A stretch of DNA of 64,000 bases from Cristatella mucedo (taxonomy: Eukaryota > Bryozoa > Phylactolaemata > Cristatellidae), in assembly GCA_009760855.2 (NCBI GenBank), contig WPIO01000004.1, positions 9,702,001 through 9,766,000 of the forward strand. The letters run 5' to 3'. Below the pieces are notes generated by a model. The model was not told the origin of the DNA. It saw only the letters and a list, made by a program, of their open reading frames with translations, and did no database searches. Of the stretch, positions 1-40,964 are shown piece by piece; the first letter of the stretch is position 1; every line of letters starts with the position of its first letter. Made by a program: the position numbers and the translations under genes.

Positions 1-1416
1 GCAGCATCGAAGTAGCGGCGGCCGTGCCGCTGAGGCCCAGCGAGCGGCAGCCGTGCCTCGCGGACTGCCGCTGTCGGCGCATGGCGTCGCATGGGCGGTG
101 GGCACGAGGGAAGCCCGGTTGGCAACGAGGGGCGGTGCGTGGCCGTGCCAGCGAGTTGCCAGCGGCACCCGGAAGCTTGCTCCGTGCCGCTGGTGCACGC
201 GCTTGAGCGCCTAGCCTTTTCCGCTGGGACGCAGATGGCGCTGCCTGCCTGCCCCGTGTACTGCCGTCCTGCAGTCGCCTACATCGATATTCAGCCGGGC
301 AAGGCAGAGCCAGGCGCAAAACAAATGCTGGCTGCTCGTCGCAGCTTGACCTGAGCCCGATAGAGGGAGGCACTGTCTCGGTCTGCCGGTTACCGCCGGC
401 AGCCGCCTATGGCTGCACGGGCCTGCATCTCCTGCCGGTCTCCGGTCCGGCGCCTTTGCCGGCAAGTGCGGTGCCGTCCGACTGCTAGAAGTGCTGTTGG
501 TGAGACAGCTTGTGTCCATAGTGCCAACTGCCCGTGCAGACATACACGTGCTTAACCTACTGCCTCCGCCGGCCTCGATGTCTTGAATTCAACCACATCC
601 TGTCATTCCTCGAGAAGTGGTGCTGTGGTGAGCTGCTTGCTCAGTGCCTGGCCTGCTGCCCATGGCTGATGCGTTGCAAACGCATAGGGCAATCCGAGGC
701 TGACCCCGAGGGCTGACCCAGTTTTATATTAGCGTGCCCTCCTGTCAAGCTGCAGGACTTGCATGGTCGTGATGTGCGGTACAATCGTTATGAGCAGTGT
801 GCCCGCATCCTTTCTTCGTTGTCAGCGTACAGGAGCTGAGCTATTACTCTGCATGCAGTTTTGCAAAGCTGTCAAAGTTCAGCAGAAAGCGCAAGCAACC
901 GCAGCCTCACATGGGCCTCGTAAGTCATGCACGGGCCCACGTGACCAGTCCAAGGACTGCCTTCGAAGAACCGCCTCTGTTCTGCCCTCGCAGCAGTAGC
1001 TCTTTGCCAGGTTACGATTACCAACCATTCAATCCTTATCCTAAACAACTCAGTATTAGGTGGAACAACACCGACCACCGTGATGGACACGGTGGATGGA
1101 TGGCTGCACGAGCATGCGACCTCCCCCCCCCCCCAACAGGCCCTAGCCTGAAAGTCGTCAATACTAGAAATGAAGCACTCGTGCCGGGCTAGTGCCCACT
1201 GAGCTGGCAGAGTACAGTGTACCGATGCAAGCACGGAGCAGAGGCTGTACGCAAACAGACACCAGGAGTTTACCTGGAGTTTACAGGATCCTCAATCGGC
1301 TTAGTTTAAGGGTTTTTTAACGAACCTCGGGGAGTGATTGGTTCTGACGACAGCCTGCATGGAGTTATTGTCATCGTGGTAGTGACCACGTGGTAGCTCT
1401 CAAGACATCAAAAGAG
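1..1416. other. no recognised gene
   Basis: The first 500 bases are GC-rich and carry only short overlapping frames without a recognisable domain. The rest is AT-balanced with short frames, a C homopolymer near 1123-1134 and no splice pattern I can tie to a protein. I see no RNA gene. Bases 4-23 resemble one degenerate unit of the 20-bp minisatellite found at 36076-37232. Confidence 0.5.
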
Positions 1417-1514
1417 GAAGAGAGGGGGAGAGAGAGAGAGAGAGGGCAGAGCTAGAGAGAGACAGAGGGAGTGAGAGATGGAAAAAGAGATACCGATGGA
1501 GAGAGAGGTAAATC

Positions 1515-1575
<61 letters not shown>
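1417..1575. repeat. (GA)n microsatellite, interrupted
   Basis: GA dinucleotides in two blocks, about 1421-1445 and 1515-1573, separated by purine-rich sequence. The long Ser/Leu frame that reads through it on the minus strand is an artefact of the repeat. Confidence 0.9.
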
Positions 1576-2180
1576 GGACCAGATCTTGAAGCAGTCATGA
1601 AACTTATCGATGAGTTTAATGGGCAGCCTGCTCAGTGAGTTGCTGTGATCATACCTCCAAGGATAGAAGACCCCTTTCCGAACAAATCGTCCCTGAAACC
1701 GTTCACGAGGACGAGGGGTTGCCGATTGAACGAACGTACTCAGCGGCCCAGGCTCGGTGCCCCCCGAGAGTTGACCACTCAACTAACAGCAAACGCTAAG
1801 TGACAGCACTCATGGCAACGCTGAGTGCCATAATCAGAAAAGGGGCTTTCTGTACCGTCGACTTCAGCACTTCAGGTGGCGCAGGCATCACTACCAATCG
1901 TTTGCAGTCTTGAGTCTGCATTAATTGCCTCCTCCTTCTCCCTCCTCCTTCCTCCATCTACCGCGTCTTCCTCTTCTTCCATTTCCTCATCTTCTTCCCC
2001 GGCCATTAAACCATACCACCTTGCTTCCTCCTTTGCCTTCTATTTCTGTTCCCTCCTTTTCCTTCTTTGCCTACTTGGGCATCCCTACGATTTTCAGGCC
2101 CAACTTCTCTCTGTTAGCTTGCTTGGCTTGCTGCATGTCTATCTGCCCACCATCTTCCTGCATCGATGTCCTCTTGCTTC

Positions 2181-2680
<500 letters not shown>

Positions 2681-3399
2681 TGTCGTGTCTCACCAGACCT
2701 TCTTGTATCAGAAGCATTGCTGTGTAAGCACTAGCCACTGATGAAAAACAGACTACCCTTGCTAAGGGGCTAATTTAACGTCAATAGAGTCATTTATGAA
2801 AAATCAATATAGCGGTGAGCTCGCCTAGAGGTAGCATGCTGCCCTGCTGACTTGCCATTGGCATTAAGAGCCACAGCAGTGGCTAATGGCTCGTGCGAAA
2901 ACGATACGCTCAAGTCGGCTAGCCGTTCCTAACTGCATTTGACTGCACACAAGCGCATGTCTTTTGTCATCTATTGGAGGCTCCTCAATGCCACAACGCA
3001 GTCAGCACATTGGACACTCCACACTCTGACCGACCCACGACTGGCTGACTGACCGGCTTCAACGGAGCCATTGCAGCATCATAACGGCATCCATGACAGC
3101 GATTTCGATCCTGCAGCTTCGTGCAACACGAAGATGCATAATGCATCAGAGTATCGCGTTTTGGACCACACTGCACTCCTTTGTGCCACCCGCCCATCGT
3201 GAATCCGCCCAGCTTGTTAACGCTTTTCTTCGACTTGTTTGGAATCTGCCTATTTCAAAGAAAACACCCTATCGGCTGCCTGCTCACAATGCATGTATCT
3301 TTGTCGCAGCATTTGCTTGCATCGACCAACCCATTCGACCTCCTTGCTCCTCCAGAGAGCTCTTTCGCCACCTGCTACTCGGCTAGTCACTAAATCTGG
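2681..3399. other. no recognised gene
   Basis: Short frames only. Positions 2811-2905 have a weak tRNA-like character (gagctcgcctagaggtagc) and may be a decayed SINE head, but no convincing B box follows. Confidence 0.35.
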
Positions 3400-3545
3400 C
3401 CGTCACTAAATCTTTTGGTGATCGGACCATCAGTTGGCAAGAAAGCAAAAGGTAAGAGCTGGCTCCCGGCTGCGGTCACTACCTACAATGACTTTGCTTC
3501 ATTTAAGTCTCAGCTGAAAACACGTCTGTTCAGTATGCTTGTGTG
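3400..3545 (+). mobile_element. LINE 3' ORF remnant
   Basis: A short frame reads like the C-terminal tail of the L2/CR1-like LINE ORFs elsewhere in the window: a Leu-Pro-Ala-Ala-Val motif, then a Phe-Lys-x-x-Leu-Lys-Thr-x-Leu-Phe motif. It is followed by TG-rich simple sequence. The similarity is short, so the assignment is tentative. Confidence 0.45.
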
Positions 3546-3954
3546 TACGTGTGCATGTGTGTGCATGTGCACGTGCGTGTGTCTGTGTGAGTGGACACTA
3601 ATGACAGCTACTCAAAGCTGCTGCTGATTTTCAGTAGCTTTTGTTATATATAGCTAATATTGTGAAACCCCTTGCAGGCTCCACCGGCATTTAAGGCAGT
3701 CTTTGCTTACAATTTTTCACCTCGATTATTGCAGCTGTCCTGATTGCCTAGTAAGTGTAGTTGCTAATTATTGACCCTGCCGAAATTATGCTATCAATTG
3801 ATGGTAGTGTTGATCAAACGGTCTGCAGCACCCACGTGGCACCTGGGACAAGGCATTAACCTGAAGGAGGTCTATGCAATGTACTTTACACTGAAAATTA
3901 TGCTATACTTTGTGCATCTGTCTCCATTGCCCGAATTTTCTCTTTTGCTCTCTC

Positions 3955-3983
3955 TCAATATATATATATATATATATATATAA
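3955..3983. repeat. (AT)n microsatellite
   Basis: About 12 perfect TA repeats. Confidence 0.9.
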
Positions 3984-4024
3984 GAAGATTTATTGAAATT
4001 TTTAACTTGAATATGTACGTACAT

Positions 4025-4715
4025 TAGCCGGCAGTGCCCTGCCCTGCTGGGGTCACTGGTGCTATCCGGTGCTTCTGATTTTGTCAATGCCCTTCTCTCT
4101 GGACGAGGGATGCCGAGGGCAGCCAGGCAAGCTTCACTGTTTGGCAGCCAGCTGCCGAGAGCCAAAGGGTCTTGCCACTGCCGACCGGTAGCCAGAAGTC
4201 AGGAAAGACCTGGCAATGGCAGTATACTTATCGGTCTTGTTCCGGGCCACTACCATAAGAGTATCCTTGCTTCCGTCAGACAGCATTGTCACATCAACGA
4301 TTACCATATTGGGGCTGTTTTCTGTCACCAGGTTCGGCTTAAGAGCTGTACCTACAGCAAGCAGGAAGGCACGGCACTCGGTACACGAATCGCCAGGCCC
4401 GGAACGACAGGCCTTGACCCATAGTCTGGAAGTGACTGGGTGGCAAATCTGTCCATGGCCAGGCAGCATCTTACCCTGCCCTATGCAGGCTGGGCCACCC
4501 AAGCACGGCCTTCCACGATCCTGGCAAACTCCCAAAGCTTAATGATAATCACTAGCTTAATGACAACCACTTTCGGCACGACCCAGTGCTCGATGCTGTC
4601 AGGGTTGGTTGACACAGCCAGCACTTCCGGGCCGGCCAGCGAGAAGCTGCAGAAGTGCCACTGGAGCACTTCAGCACATCTTACCACATCCAGATCGGGC
4701 CAAACCTTCTGGTGA
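4025..4715 (-). mobile_element. decayed R2-type LINE, C-terminal endonuclease region
   Basis: Read on the minus strand, two overlapping frames (about 4134-4535 and 4030-4165) together give the conserved end of LINEs with a restriction-like endonuclease. The signals are a Lys-Pro-x-Leu-Val stretch, then NMVIVDVTM, an ARN-K-KYT-IA segment, and finally GSWLPNSE followed by a LGI motif. The motif order matches the region after the reverse transcriptase in R2/NeSL-like elements, and a degenerate Cys/His stretch precedes it. The reading frame is broken near 4150 and no reverse transcriptase domain is present, so this is a 5'-truncated dead copy. Alternative: an unrelated domesticated gene fragment. 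Confidence 0.55.
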
Positions 4716-4728
4716 GCCGTGATGGCTC

Positions 4729-4895
4729 ACTAGGTAAGGCGGTTGTTTTTCAAGACCTCGGTCCCGATGTCGTGGGTTCGAATCCTTCGGTGGACGATCC
4801 TTGATCGCCTCTGCAAGCGGTGGTGATAGCCGTAAAGGCTCTTCTGTCGCTTTATAAAAGATGCTGTTAAATCAGCTAGAATTTGTTTGTCAGGG
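4729..4895 (+). mobile_element. tRNA-derived SINE, family A
   Basis: A tRNA-like head carries a perfect RNA polymerase III B box (ggttcgaatcc at about 4775) after an A-box-like start near 4733 (ggtaaggcgg). The body has the family hallmarks: a gcggtggtgatagcc block, then ggctcttctg, then a TATAAAA-type stretch and a tail close to gctgttaaatcagctag. At least six other copies are in this window. Confidence 0.75.
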
Positions 4896-5202
4896 GTGAA
4901 GGATGTTAAGCTCAGGTACCATGAACGCTCCTCGCCGGACGACTGCATTCCGTCTAAGCTGGGATAGCTCCCAGCTATAGCTCCCAGTCAATGAGGCGAC
5001 CGGCGATTCGACGGACACACGTGCCGGCTAGCACAGCATGCGACAGGCTTTCGCAGCACGTATGATTCGTTCCAAAACAGACCAAGCCACAGCTACCTGC
5101 AGAACTAAATGCAAACGGGAAATATGCCGACGCAAACTTCGGTAGACCACATGCAAAGCAACAAAGCTTCATCCCAGCTTTTCGGCTGGCTGTAAGGCAG
5201 CC

Positions 5203-5206
5203 TTGG

Positions 5207-5293
<87 letters not shown>

Positions 5294-5303
5294 CAGTGTA
5301 TAC

Positions 5304-5337
<34 letters not shown>
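5203..5337. repeat. compound (AC)n-(AT)n-(AG)n microsatellite
   Basis: AC repeats run to 5270, AT repeats to about 5293, and AG repeats from about 5307 to 5337, in direct succession. Confidence 0.95.
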
Positions 5338-5338
<1 letters not shown>

Positions 5339-5689
5339 AAGAGAGGGAGAACGTTCATTCTCTCTCTCTCTAATCTCTTTCGTGCACACACACATACACT
5401 CTCGGTCTCTCTTCTTTCTGTTCCTATTGACCCTTCTTTTCTTGCATTCTGCTATCTTTGACTGCGTGATCATACTTGGTGTCAATTAACGCAAGAAATC
5501 CTACTGTAAGATTGGAACCTGTGACCTGAGCATGAACAATCAGAGCCTCAATTTTCTTATCTTCTCAGCAAGTGCAATCATAAGCAGGGCATCAAAAAAA
5601 GGCAGCATAAGCACTGTTGTCGGTACAATTTTCCAAGCGTAGTATCAATTTTCTTCTCTGCTGACACTCTGCTGAGGTTCTATCTTCCT

Positions 5690-6115
5690 TCTCCTGCACT
5701 GTGCTGACGATCCTTTAGTTCTTATGCCGACCCACAAGGCCCGCCACGGCTTGGCTCCTTCGTTCCTAGCTGAACTGCTGCACCAGTTTCGGCCTCCTCG
5801 TGCCCTCAGGTCCTGTATGGACAATAAATTAGCTGTTCCATGCCTCCGCTTAAAGACCGTTGGCGACAGAAGCTTTAGCTCTACAGGTCCTAGACTGTGG
5901 ATCTCGCTTCCACAATTCTTACTCAATGACAACTACTCTCCTACTGCCGACTATGGCTCATCCTTTTCAGTGGTGCTGAGCTGCTACTTCTATGCTACTC
6001 ACTGCCTCAACTGCTCTCCCGACCCTGCCATGCTTTCCAATTTCCCTTTGTTGTGTGAGGTGAAGCCTGTTGGCTACCGAAAGCGGCTTAGGCTGTGAGT
6101 GCGCTATACAAAACT
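5690..6115 (+). mobile_element. LINE family B, 3' end of ORF2
   Basis: The frame at 5724-6098 gives a typical non-LTR retrotransposon C-terminus: a HGLAPSFLAELL-like segment, then RLKTVGDRSFSSTGPRLW. Related copies are at 11560-12290 (minus) and 40965-41880 (plus). There is no upstream reverse transcriptase domain, so the copy is 5'-truncated. Confidence 0.75.
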
Positions 6116-7463
6116 CTCCTGCGTAACATCCACATAGTCTTTGTGGCTTCGTGGAGTTACAGACAGAGATAAATTACATTAATTCAAAAATGCAGAGCTA
6201 CTGGAGTTCATGTGACGTGGACTATATTCCGAAAAAAATGTTGCATCAAGCCGGAAACGGTCCTTCAACCTTTGTGTCGGTAGCCCGGAGCTCTAACAAA
6301 TTGGGCTATCGACGCTACTCTTCCTACTTTCCTTGGGAAAAAATGCTGAGCCTAGTCTCAAACATTTCACGTCGTTTCCAATCCGACAGAACAATGCTTC
6401 ACCACCACTGTAAGGCTAATGCTGCTAGCTTAATAAGCTTTCATTGGGCATACACTTGCTAGTTTTCTAGTTTACTTTTCTATAGGCTTCTCCAGAGTGA
6501 CATTTTTTCATCGTCTGGAGCTATCAATTTATTTTTATAGTGTATCTTCAACGAGTTTAGAGGCTGTTTCTGTTTTGCGTCTAGCTCAAGCTAAGAGTAG
6601 ACTAGATAAGCTGTGCAATACAGTGCCAGAGTAATTCATACAGCATAAACAACCTTCCGCTTTATTGTGAGCTAATATTTCAAAACAGCCTCAGCAGCTC
6701 GGGAAGCACCTACTGGCATGTACATGTAGGATAGGAAATGGATGGCTTGCAGATTCACCGGCAGAATACCCAGCCACGAGCTGCTTGGCAAAGCAGAGGT
6801 GCCTGATTGGTCGATCTCGAGCAGCGTTCGAAAAAAACCGATGGAAACTCTTCTGCTGTTTCGGCATTTCGTAGATCAGCCTAGAAAAAGCGACACGTCG
6901 GCTACAGATTCAGGTGCGCATCGAGTGCCATCGTGACGTAGAAGAGCATCTGCAGCACTATGGGTTCATCTCAAGAAAGGTTCTCCGGCCGATCCGAAAG
7001 TCCCTTCTCGTGCCATGTGACTTGGGGCTCTGGGCTGCTGCTGGTCGCCAGTCAGCTTGACAAGCTGTCCTGCATGCGTGAGCTCATCATTCTAACGACA
7101 CTTGCCCTCTTGCCATTGACGGCTGATCTCATTCTTCCTGCTCGATTTCCACTTCTGAATGGGATCGCACCCGAAAATTCGTGCGCTCGAAGACGGCAGC
7201 TGCCGCGAACTGGCATTTTTTTACGGCTACCGGCGTGCATCGCGAAGGATGTTCGCCGAGTCGGTGGTGCCGGTACGCTCAGATGCGTCGCCCAGAACGT
7301 CGATGCGTCGGCACTCCAAGCCAATAACTTGAACCGCTCGCCTTATCAATACGGGCGATACAACGACCGATAAGTTTTTTCACCAAAGCACTCGACCGAC
7401 GCGGCGCGAAGGAACACATAAAAAAAAATATCGACACCAACCGCTGCGGCCGGCCGCAAGCGC
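6116..7463. other. no recognised gene
   Basis: Several frames of 60-137 codons are present, none with a recognisable domain. A minus-strand AATAAA (6661-6666) could serve as a distant poly(A) signal for the minus-strand gene ending at 7464. The 7375-7463 stretch is GC-rich, as is that gene. Confidence 0.4.
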
Positions 7464-8420
7464 TTAGCGGCGGTGCACTCGCGGCAGGGCAGCAGCCTCT
7501 CGAGGAGCTCCGTAGCAGGCGGTCAGAGCGACCGGCTCAGCGACCGGCTCGCTCGAAGCAGCAGCAGCAGGAGCTGCGGGCGGCTCGGCTCGCAGCGCGC
7601 CGACCAGGCTGGACAGTGCCGCGGCGATGTCGTCCGCTGCGGCTCGCAGCTCTCGCGCGGTCGCCGATTTCCGGCTCGAGTGCGGCACGCCGCCGCAGCA
7701 GCAGAAGACGCCGTCAGGCGGACGGCCGAAGACGGGATCGTGCAGACGCGTCGCCCACGTCAGGTCCGAGAGCGACGAGCACGACAGAGCCGCGCCGACG
7801 CCTCCGTCGTCGGCGCACCCGCATCGCGACGGCGCCGCGATGCTGCCGGCCGGAGTCGGAGGCGTGCCGCGAGTCGCGGGAGCCGGCGGCGGTCCGAGGT
7901 TGGCCAGTCTGAGCAGGCACTTGAGCTGACCTGCCAGCGCCAGCCGCCCTTGCTGCAGCCTCGCCATTCTCGCGCCCAGGCCGTTCGAGTGCTGCTTCAG
8001 CGTCCGCGCCTCATCCAGCAGACGACAGTCGTCGTCGTCGCCGCTGTCGCGGTCGTCGGCCGCCGCTGCGACGACGTCGGCTCGCCGGAGCGCGAGCGCG
8101 GCGCGCAGCTGCGACCGCCGCAGAGCCTCGATCTCCTCGGACAGGCGCGAGTTGGCGCGCTCGAGGCGCGAGATCAGAGCAAGGCGCTCTTCGAGGCGCA
8201 TCGCCGGCGCCGCCGCCGCCGCCGTCTCGCCGCCACCGCCGAGCGACGCCGGTCCGGAAGCAGGCCGCGGCTTCGGGCTGTAATGGCTCTCGGCGGCGAG
8301 ACGGCCCGCATATGCGGCGATGAGGCGGTGCTCGTCGTCGTCGCCGACCTCGTCAGCGGAGAGCGACGCTGGACCGGCGCGACACCGCTTCGGCCACGTA
8401 CGGTAACCGACCGCGGTCAT
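7464..8420 (-). CDS. dystrobrevin-like C-terminal coiled-coil protein
   Basis: An uninterrupted frame of 318 codons with strong similarity in order and spacing to the C-terminal part of dystrobrevin/dystrophin. Residues about 28-45 give a DEHRLIAAYAGRLAAE motif, close to the dystrobrevin EEHRLIARYAARLAAE segment. Residues about 75-105 form the first heptad helix (EERLALISRLE). Residues about 132-170 form the second (LLDEARTLKQHSNGLGARM). Near 255-275 an AADDIAAALSSLVGAL motif matches the later dystrobrevin helix. In that family these helices bind the partner coiled coil of dystrophin. The EF-hand and ZZ zinc-finger regions are not found upstream. A minus-strand stop (8427-8429) lies six bases before the ATG, so either this is a free-standing short protein or an unseen splice acceptor joins distant exons. 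The sequence is much richer in GC than its surroundings. Confidence 0.72.
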   Translation of the reverse strand: MTAVGYRTWPKRCRAGPASLSADEVGDDDEHRLIAAYAGRLAAESHYSPKPRPASGPASLGGGGETAAAAAPAMRLEERLALISRLERANSRLSEEIEALRRSQLRAALALRRADVVAAAADDRDSGDDDDCRLLDEARTLKQHSNGLGARMARLQQGRLALAGQLKCLLRLANLGPPPAPATRGTPPTPAGSIAAPSRCGCADDGGVGAALSCSSLSDLTWATRLHDPVFGRPPDGVFCCCGGVPHSSRKSATARELRAAADDIAAALSSLVGALRAEPPAAPAAAASSEPVAEPVALTACYGAPREAAALPRVHRR

Positions 8421-8820
8421 GTCGCGCTACCGCCCGCGGCGGCAACGGGGCGCCGGCGAGGCGACCTTGACCAACTCAGCCGCTGGCAACGAGGTGGGCG
8501 GGAGGCGAGGTCCTGCGCGCGCGCTCGCGCAACATTTCCGCCAGTCGCTCGGCGCTGCGCCCTTGACCGCCGTTCGTCGCGTTTGCGGATCCAGCGTTCC
8601 GTCTCGGACTGGTGGCCGACCGCAAGAGGAGACGAGCGATTTCGTTGCCTGCGCATCGCTGCGACACGACTGGGAGCGGGCAGATCGCCGGCCGCAAATC
8701 GGGGGGCGGCAGAGCGAGCGCCCGACTGTTGAGCTGTCGAAGAGTCAAAGGTCGCCGCTCTGTCTCCCGCTCGGCGTAGCGGCAGACGCAGCACCAGCCA
8801 GCGGGCGCTCGGGCTCATGA
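8421..8820. promoter_or_regulatory. putative bidirectional promoter
   Basis: A 400-bp GC- and CpG-rich interval separates the minus-strand dystrobrevin-like start (8420) from the TMEM104 start codon (8821). The head-to-head arrangement and base composition suggest a shared CpG-type promoter. No TATA box is obvious inside it. This is inference from position and composition only. Confidence 0.45.
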
Positions 8821-24536
<15,716 letters not shown>

Positions 24537-26917
24537 CATACAGGAGAACTTTATCGAAGCGGCTAAGTCTCGTGCCATTTTCTAAGCACATGCTTGCTTG
24601 CAGCATGGTGGACGTGCTTTGCTTTGCAGTTTTGAAGAGTACAATACAGAAGTTCATAATTCGTTATTGTCCTACTTTTCACATGTGCACAAGGCTTCCC
24701 GTAAGGTTGCCAAGCGATGCTGTTATGCACTTCGACTGTAATTTCTCAACTGCAAAAGCATTTCGACTGCATCGCAGTCGTTCACTACCCTGCAGTTCAC
24801 GTTCATAACACGTTAGCATTGATGTAAACATGCCTACCGCAGTATGGAAAAGAAATGTTTTATCTACCTTACATCTTGCTTAGAATAACATGGACATAAA
24901 AAATAAATGTCAGTTAGCGTGTAGTCAGATTCAACAATCTAATTTTCATCCATTGCCCCTGTGAGCTATAGCGTCCATCACTTCTGCTCGAAGTGGGAAA
25001 AGACTCGTTCGGCCAGAGGACTGATTTGAACAGCCGTAACCGTAGATCGACGAGCATCCTACGAATGCAGTCAGTCAGTTGGAGGTCCTGGTACCGACTT
25101 GCCACAAGCCATCAAGTATTGTACTGAAACCGAAACCGAGATGTATCATGCACGTAACAGCAGCAGTGTGGTGCCGATCCTAACCGTGCATCGTCTGCAA
25201 GTGTGATATGGTGACATGCTCACGTGCTGCCCCTATTCTGAGTATGGTTTTGTGTACCTCTTCTGCTTTGATCCATTTTGCACTATCCAAATGAATACTT
25301 CTTACTGGATGCTCTATCTAAACAAGTGCCTAAACAAAAAGAGCCTATGTCCCTCATTGGCATCAATGCACAGCACACAAGTTTGGGAACTGTCTATGTC
25401 AACGGCGATTTTTGGATGCTAATAGCACTTGTAGTTGACACATTTTACGATTAAACCTAGAACATGTGCTGAATATGCCTAATTTGTGACAAACACGCTA
25501 ACCTCATTCTGAAACAGCTCTTGCGAAAATCGCACCTGGTTTTTTAATTAAATATGTGCTATACAGGTGATTAAACGTAAAAAGGAGAGCTGCGAACGTC
25601 CACAGAACCAAAATTTGTGAATCACCTTTTTGAAGTTAATATGAAAAAAACAAATTGAGTGATTAGCCTGAAAACAGTTTATCTTGGATGATCATAGGGT
25701 TTATCAATGCATACTTTGCATCGCTGATTATCTGCTAGTGTCCCATTGTCTTCCTTGTCATGCTGCTTAACATCACCTACCAATATGCTTCTATGTCAAT
25801 GAATCTTAGGTTTAAATTCGAAGATTCGGGGGCCTAGGATAAACAGCATTTCGAAGCAGTATTAACTGTACAAAGTGGGAGTGGAATGACTGTTGCCATC
25901 ACAGGTGCACCCCAAAAAAATAATACTTATGCCTAAAAATAGAAACGATAGCAAGGTGCAACTATAGATTTCTCCCACTAAAATTGCCTAACATCAGATG
26001 ACGAATTAGGAGGTAAGATTTACTTTACTGTTGGAGGGAGCTCATTCTACGAATGCCAAGAAAAATGTTTGCCCATCTTTTCTTATGTGCATGGAGGACT
26101 GGTGTACAACTCACTCATGGCAGACAAAATTGCTCGCTTTTTACCGACATCGGTAAGCAGGCTTGCTGCCTCTTTTAACGTCAGTGGTCAAGTTTTCTCC
26201 CTTGCGAGCACACTAGGAGATGTATGCCGATCTCTTGCAAGAGCGACGTTTATAAGTCATCCGTTCGTATTTTGCCTGGCCCCATAGCAGCTGCTTAAAG
26301 TAGGCTAGACTTCTCAGAGCTCCATTAACTAGCCAAAACCAATCTGAAGAGAATTCTGAGGATTTAAGAGTATTTTTATTTCATCAACTGCTTTAGTAAT
26401 GCACTTTAGTGTTTAATAATCCAATAATAGGCACCTGACGCAGAAGCCACAGCATAGTCTGGGGACTGTGCTACAGTGGTTAATTAGGTAATTCGCAACC
26501 GACTAAATGCTTGTATTTCGTTTAAGATGGCCACAGCAGCAAGACACAGAATGGATGGAGCTCCCGAGACCTCATTATATAACATAGTAGCAAGCAAGCT
26601 TAAAATATTTCGATTTTTTTTCTCAGAGCAAAACGAATGCACAGAAACATGAGCTATATTTGCTTGTCAGAACTGACGGCCCAAAGATTTCTTAAGCAGA
26701 ACAGCAAAAAAAGAAAGCTTATACTTCACAATGGCAGCAGAAACTGCAGTCAGCTAGCCAGCTACTTAGGAACAGCAGCGTAAATGCATGATAATTTACA
26801 CATTTCGAAAACCGAACAGCCATCAAGTATGATGGCCAAGCGTTGCCGTTCTATATACATCGCCAGCAAGAACTTGATCTCTTAGTCCTACAATCCTCAA
26901 AAGGGACTAAGCACGTC
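24537..26917. other. intergenic, convergent 3' ends of TMEM104 and SREK1
   Basis: No coding region or transposon was recognised. A plus-strand AATAAA at 24902-24907 is a plausible TMEM104 poly(A) signal (about 370-nt 3' UTR). On the minus strand AATAAA at 26375-26380 and ATTAAA at 26412-26417 are candidate SREK1 signals. The block is notably poor in repeats compared with the rest. Confidence 0.5.
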
Positions 26918-39964
<13,047 letters not shown>

Positions 39965-40439
39965 GCTCAAACGAGGATGACAGTAATCACAAAGTTAAAA
40001 TCAGCGGCCAATACCAAGCACGCGATTTGATATAGCTAAGCGAGAGCACGCATTCTATAAGCGTACCAAAAATGGCGACTAACTTCCGCCGGCTTTCGTT
40101 GCCGCCAGTCAAAACTCCGAGAATTGTGAACACGCTTATCTATATCTCAAAGTATTTAAATTATTTTAAATTATTCGTCTATATTTGTATATACATTATA
40201 TATTGCTGACAGTTTATTAAATCTCAAAAGTTCTTCGATGATTCTCTCTCCAGGCGGTAGTAATACCAGATCGCTCTCTCGCTCTCTTATTGAACGCGTA
40301 ATGAGCCGCGTGAGAGCGTCTTCATAGACCTATATAGTTGGAGAAACCCGGATCTGCTGAATCTCTGAGAACAGTCCCGAAATAAAAGCAGTGGTCCTGC
40401 CAATGACCTTCTCTTTGTATTCAGAACTGTGTGTGACAC

Positions 40440-40725
40440 TGGTATTCCGCACCTATTTATAACAGCATTTAGTGGGTCCCTGCGATTGATCCTGTATGTG
40501 CTTATGCGCGCCGACACTGTGCATGCTGCCACTAACCACACTTGCATGCTGACCCTGTGCATGTCACCCCAAACCATGTTATTCTTGTTATTTATCAAGC
40601 GTGATACCACTAAACAGTCGATCGTGTTTCCTTTGCAGCAAATGTAAAGCGCCTAGAAAGAGATTGAGTTCTCTGAGGGTGCTTTATCAGGTGTATTATT
40701 ATGGCTATTATTATTATTATACTCC
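40440..40725 (+). mobile_element. LINE family A 3' end
   Basis: Includes cacctatttataacagcatt, the 3' UTR with cttgcatgctgaccctgtgc, the stem-loop (about 40647-40688), and an ATT tail. It is 480 bp upstream of the SREK1 start codon. Confidence 0.8.
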
Positions 40726-40964
40726 GAACTGAGTGAATAGCCCGCTGTTATGACAGTGCGACCCTCACTAGTTCGGGTAGCGACGCAACCTGTGCAGGGT
40801 GCAAAGACCTGAAGCTACCAATACGCCTACGATAACAGCACTGCGCTCGATATTCTACAGGCGGCACTAACAACAGTACGGTATTAGAAAAAAAGCACAA
40901 CAACAGTCCGTAATTACGGCTGATACAAAACTTGTAATTAACGCGACCCATAAACTGAACGCTT

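Noticed and set aside
4733-4800. True tRNA gene
   Set aside because: The polymerase III boxes belong to a repeated SINE with a common body. I cannot draw a full cloverleaf with acceptor stem for any copy.
7473-8732. 419-codon plus-strand frame
   Set aside because: Arg/Ala-rich antisense shadow of the GC-rich dystrobrevin-like ORF, without any recognisable domain.
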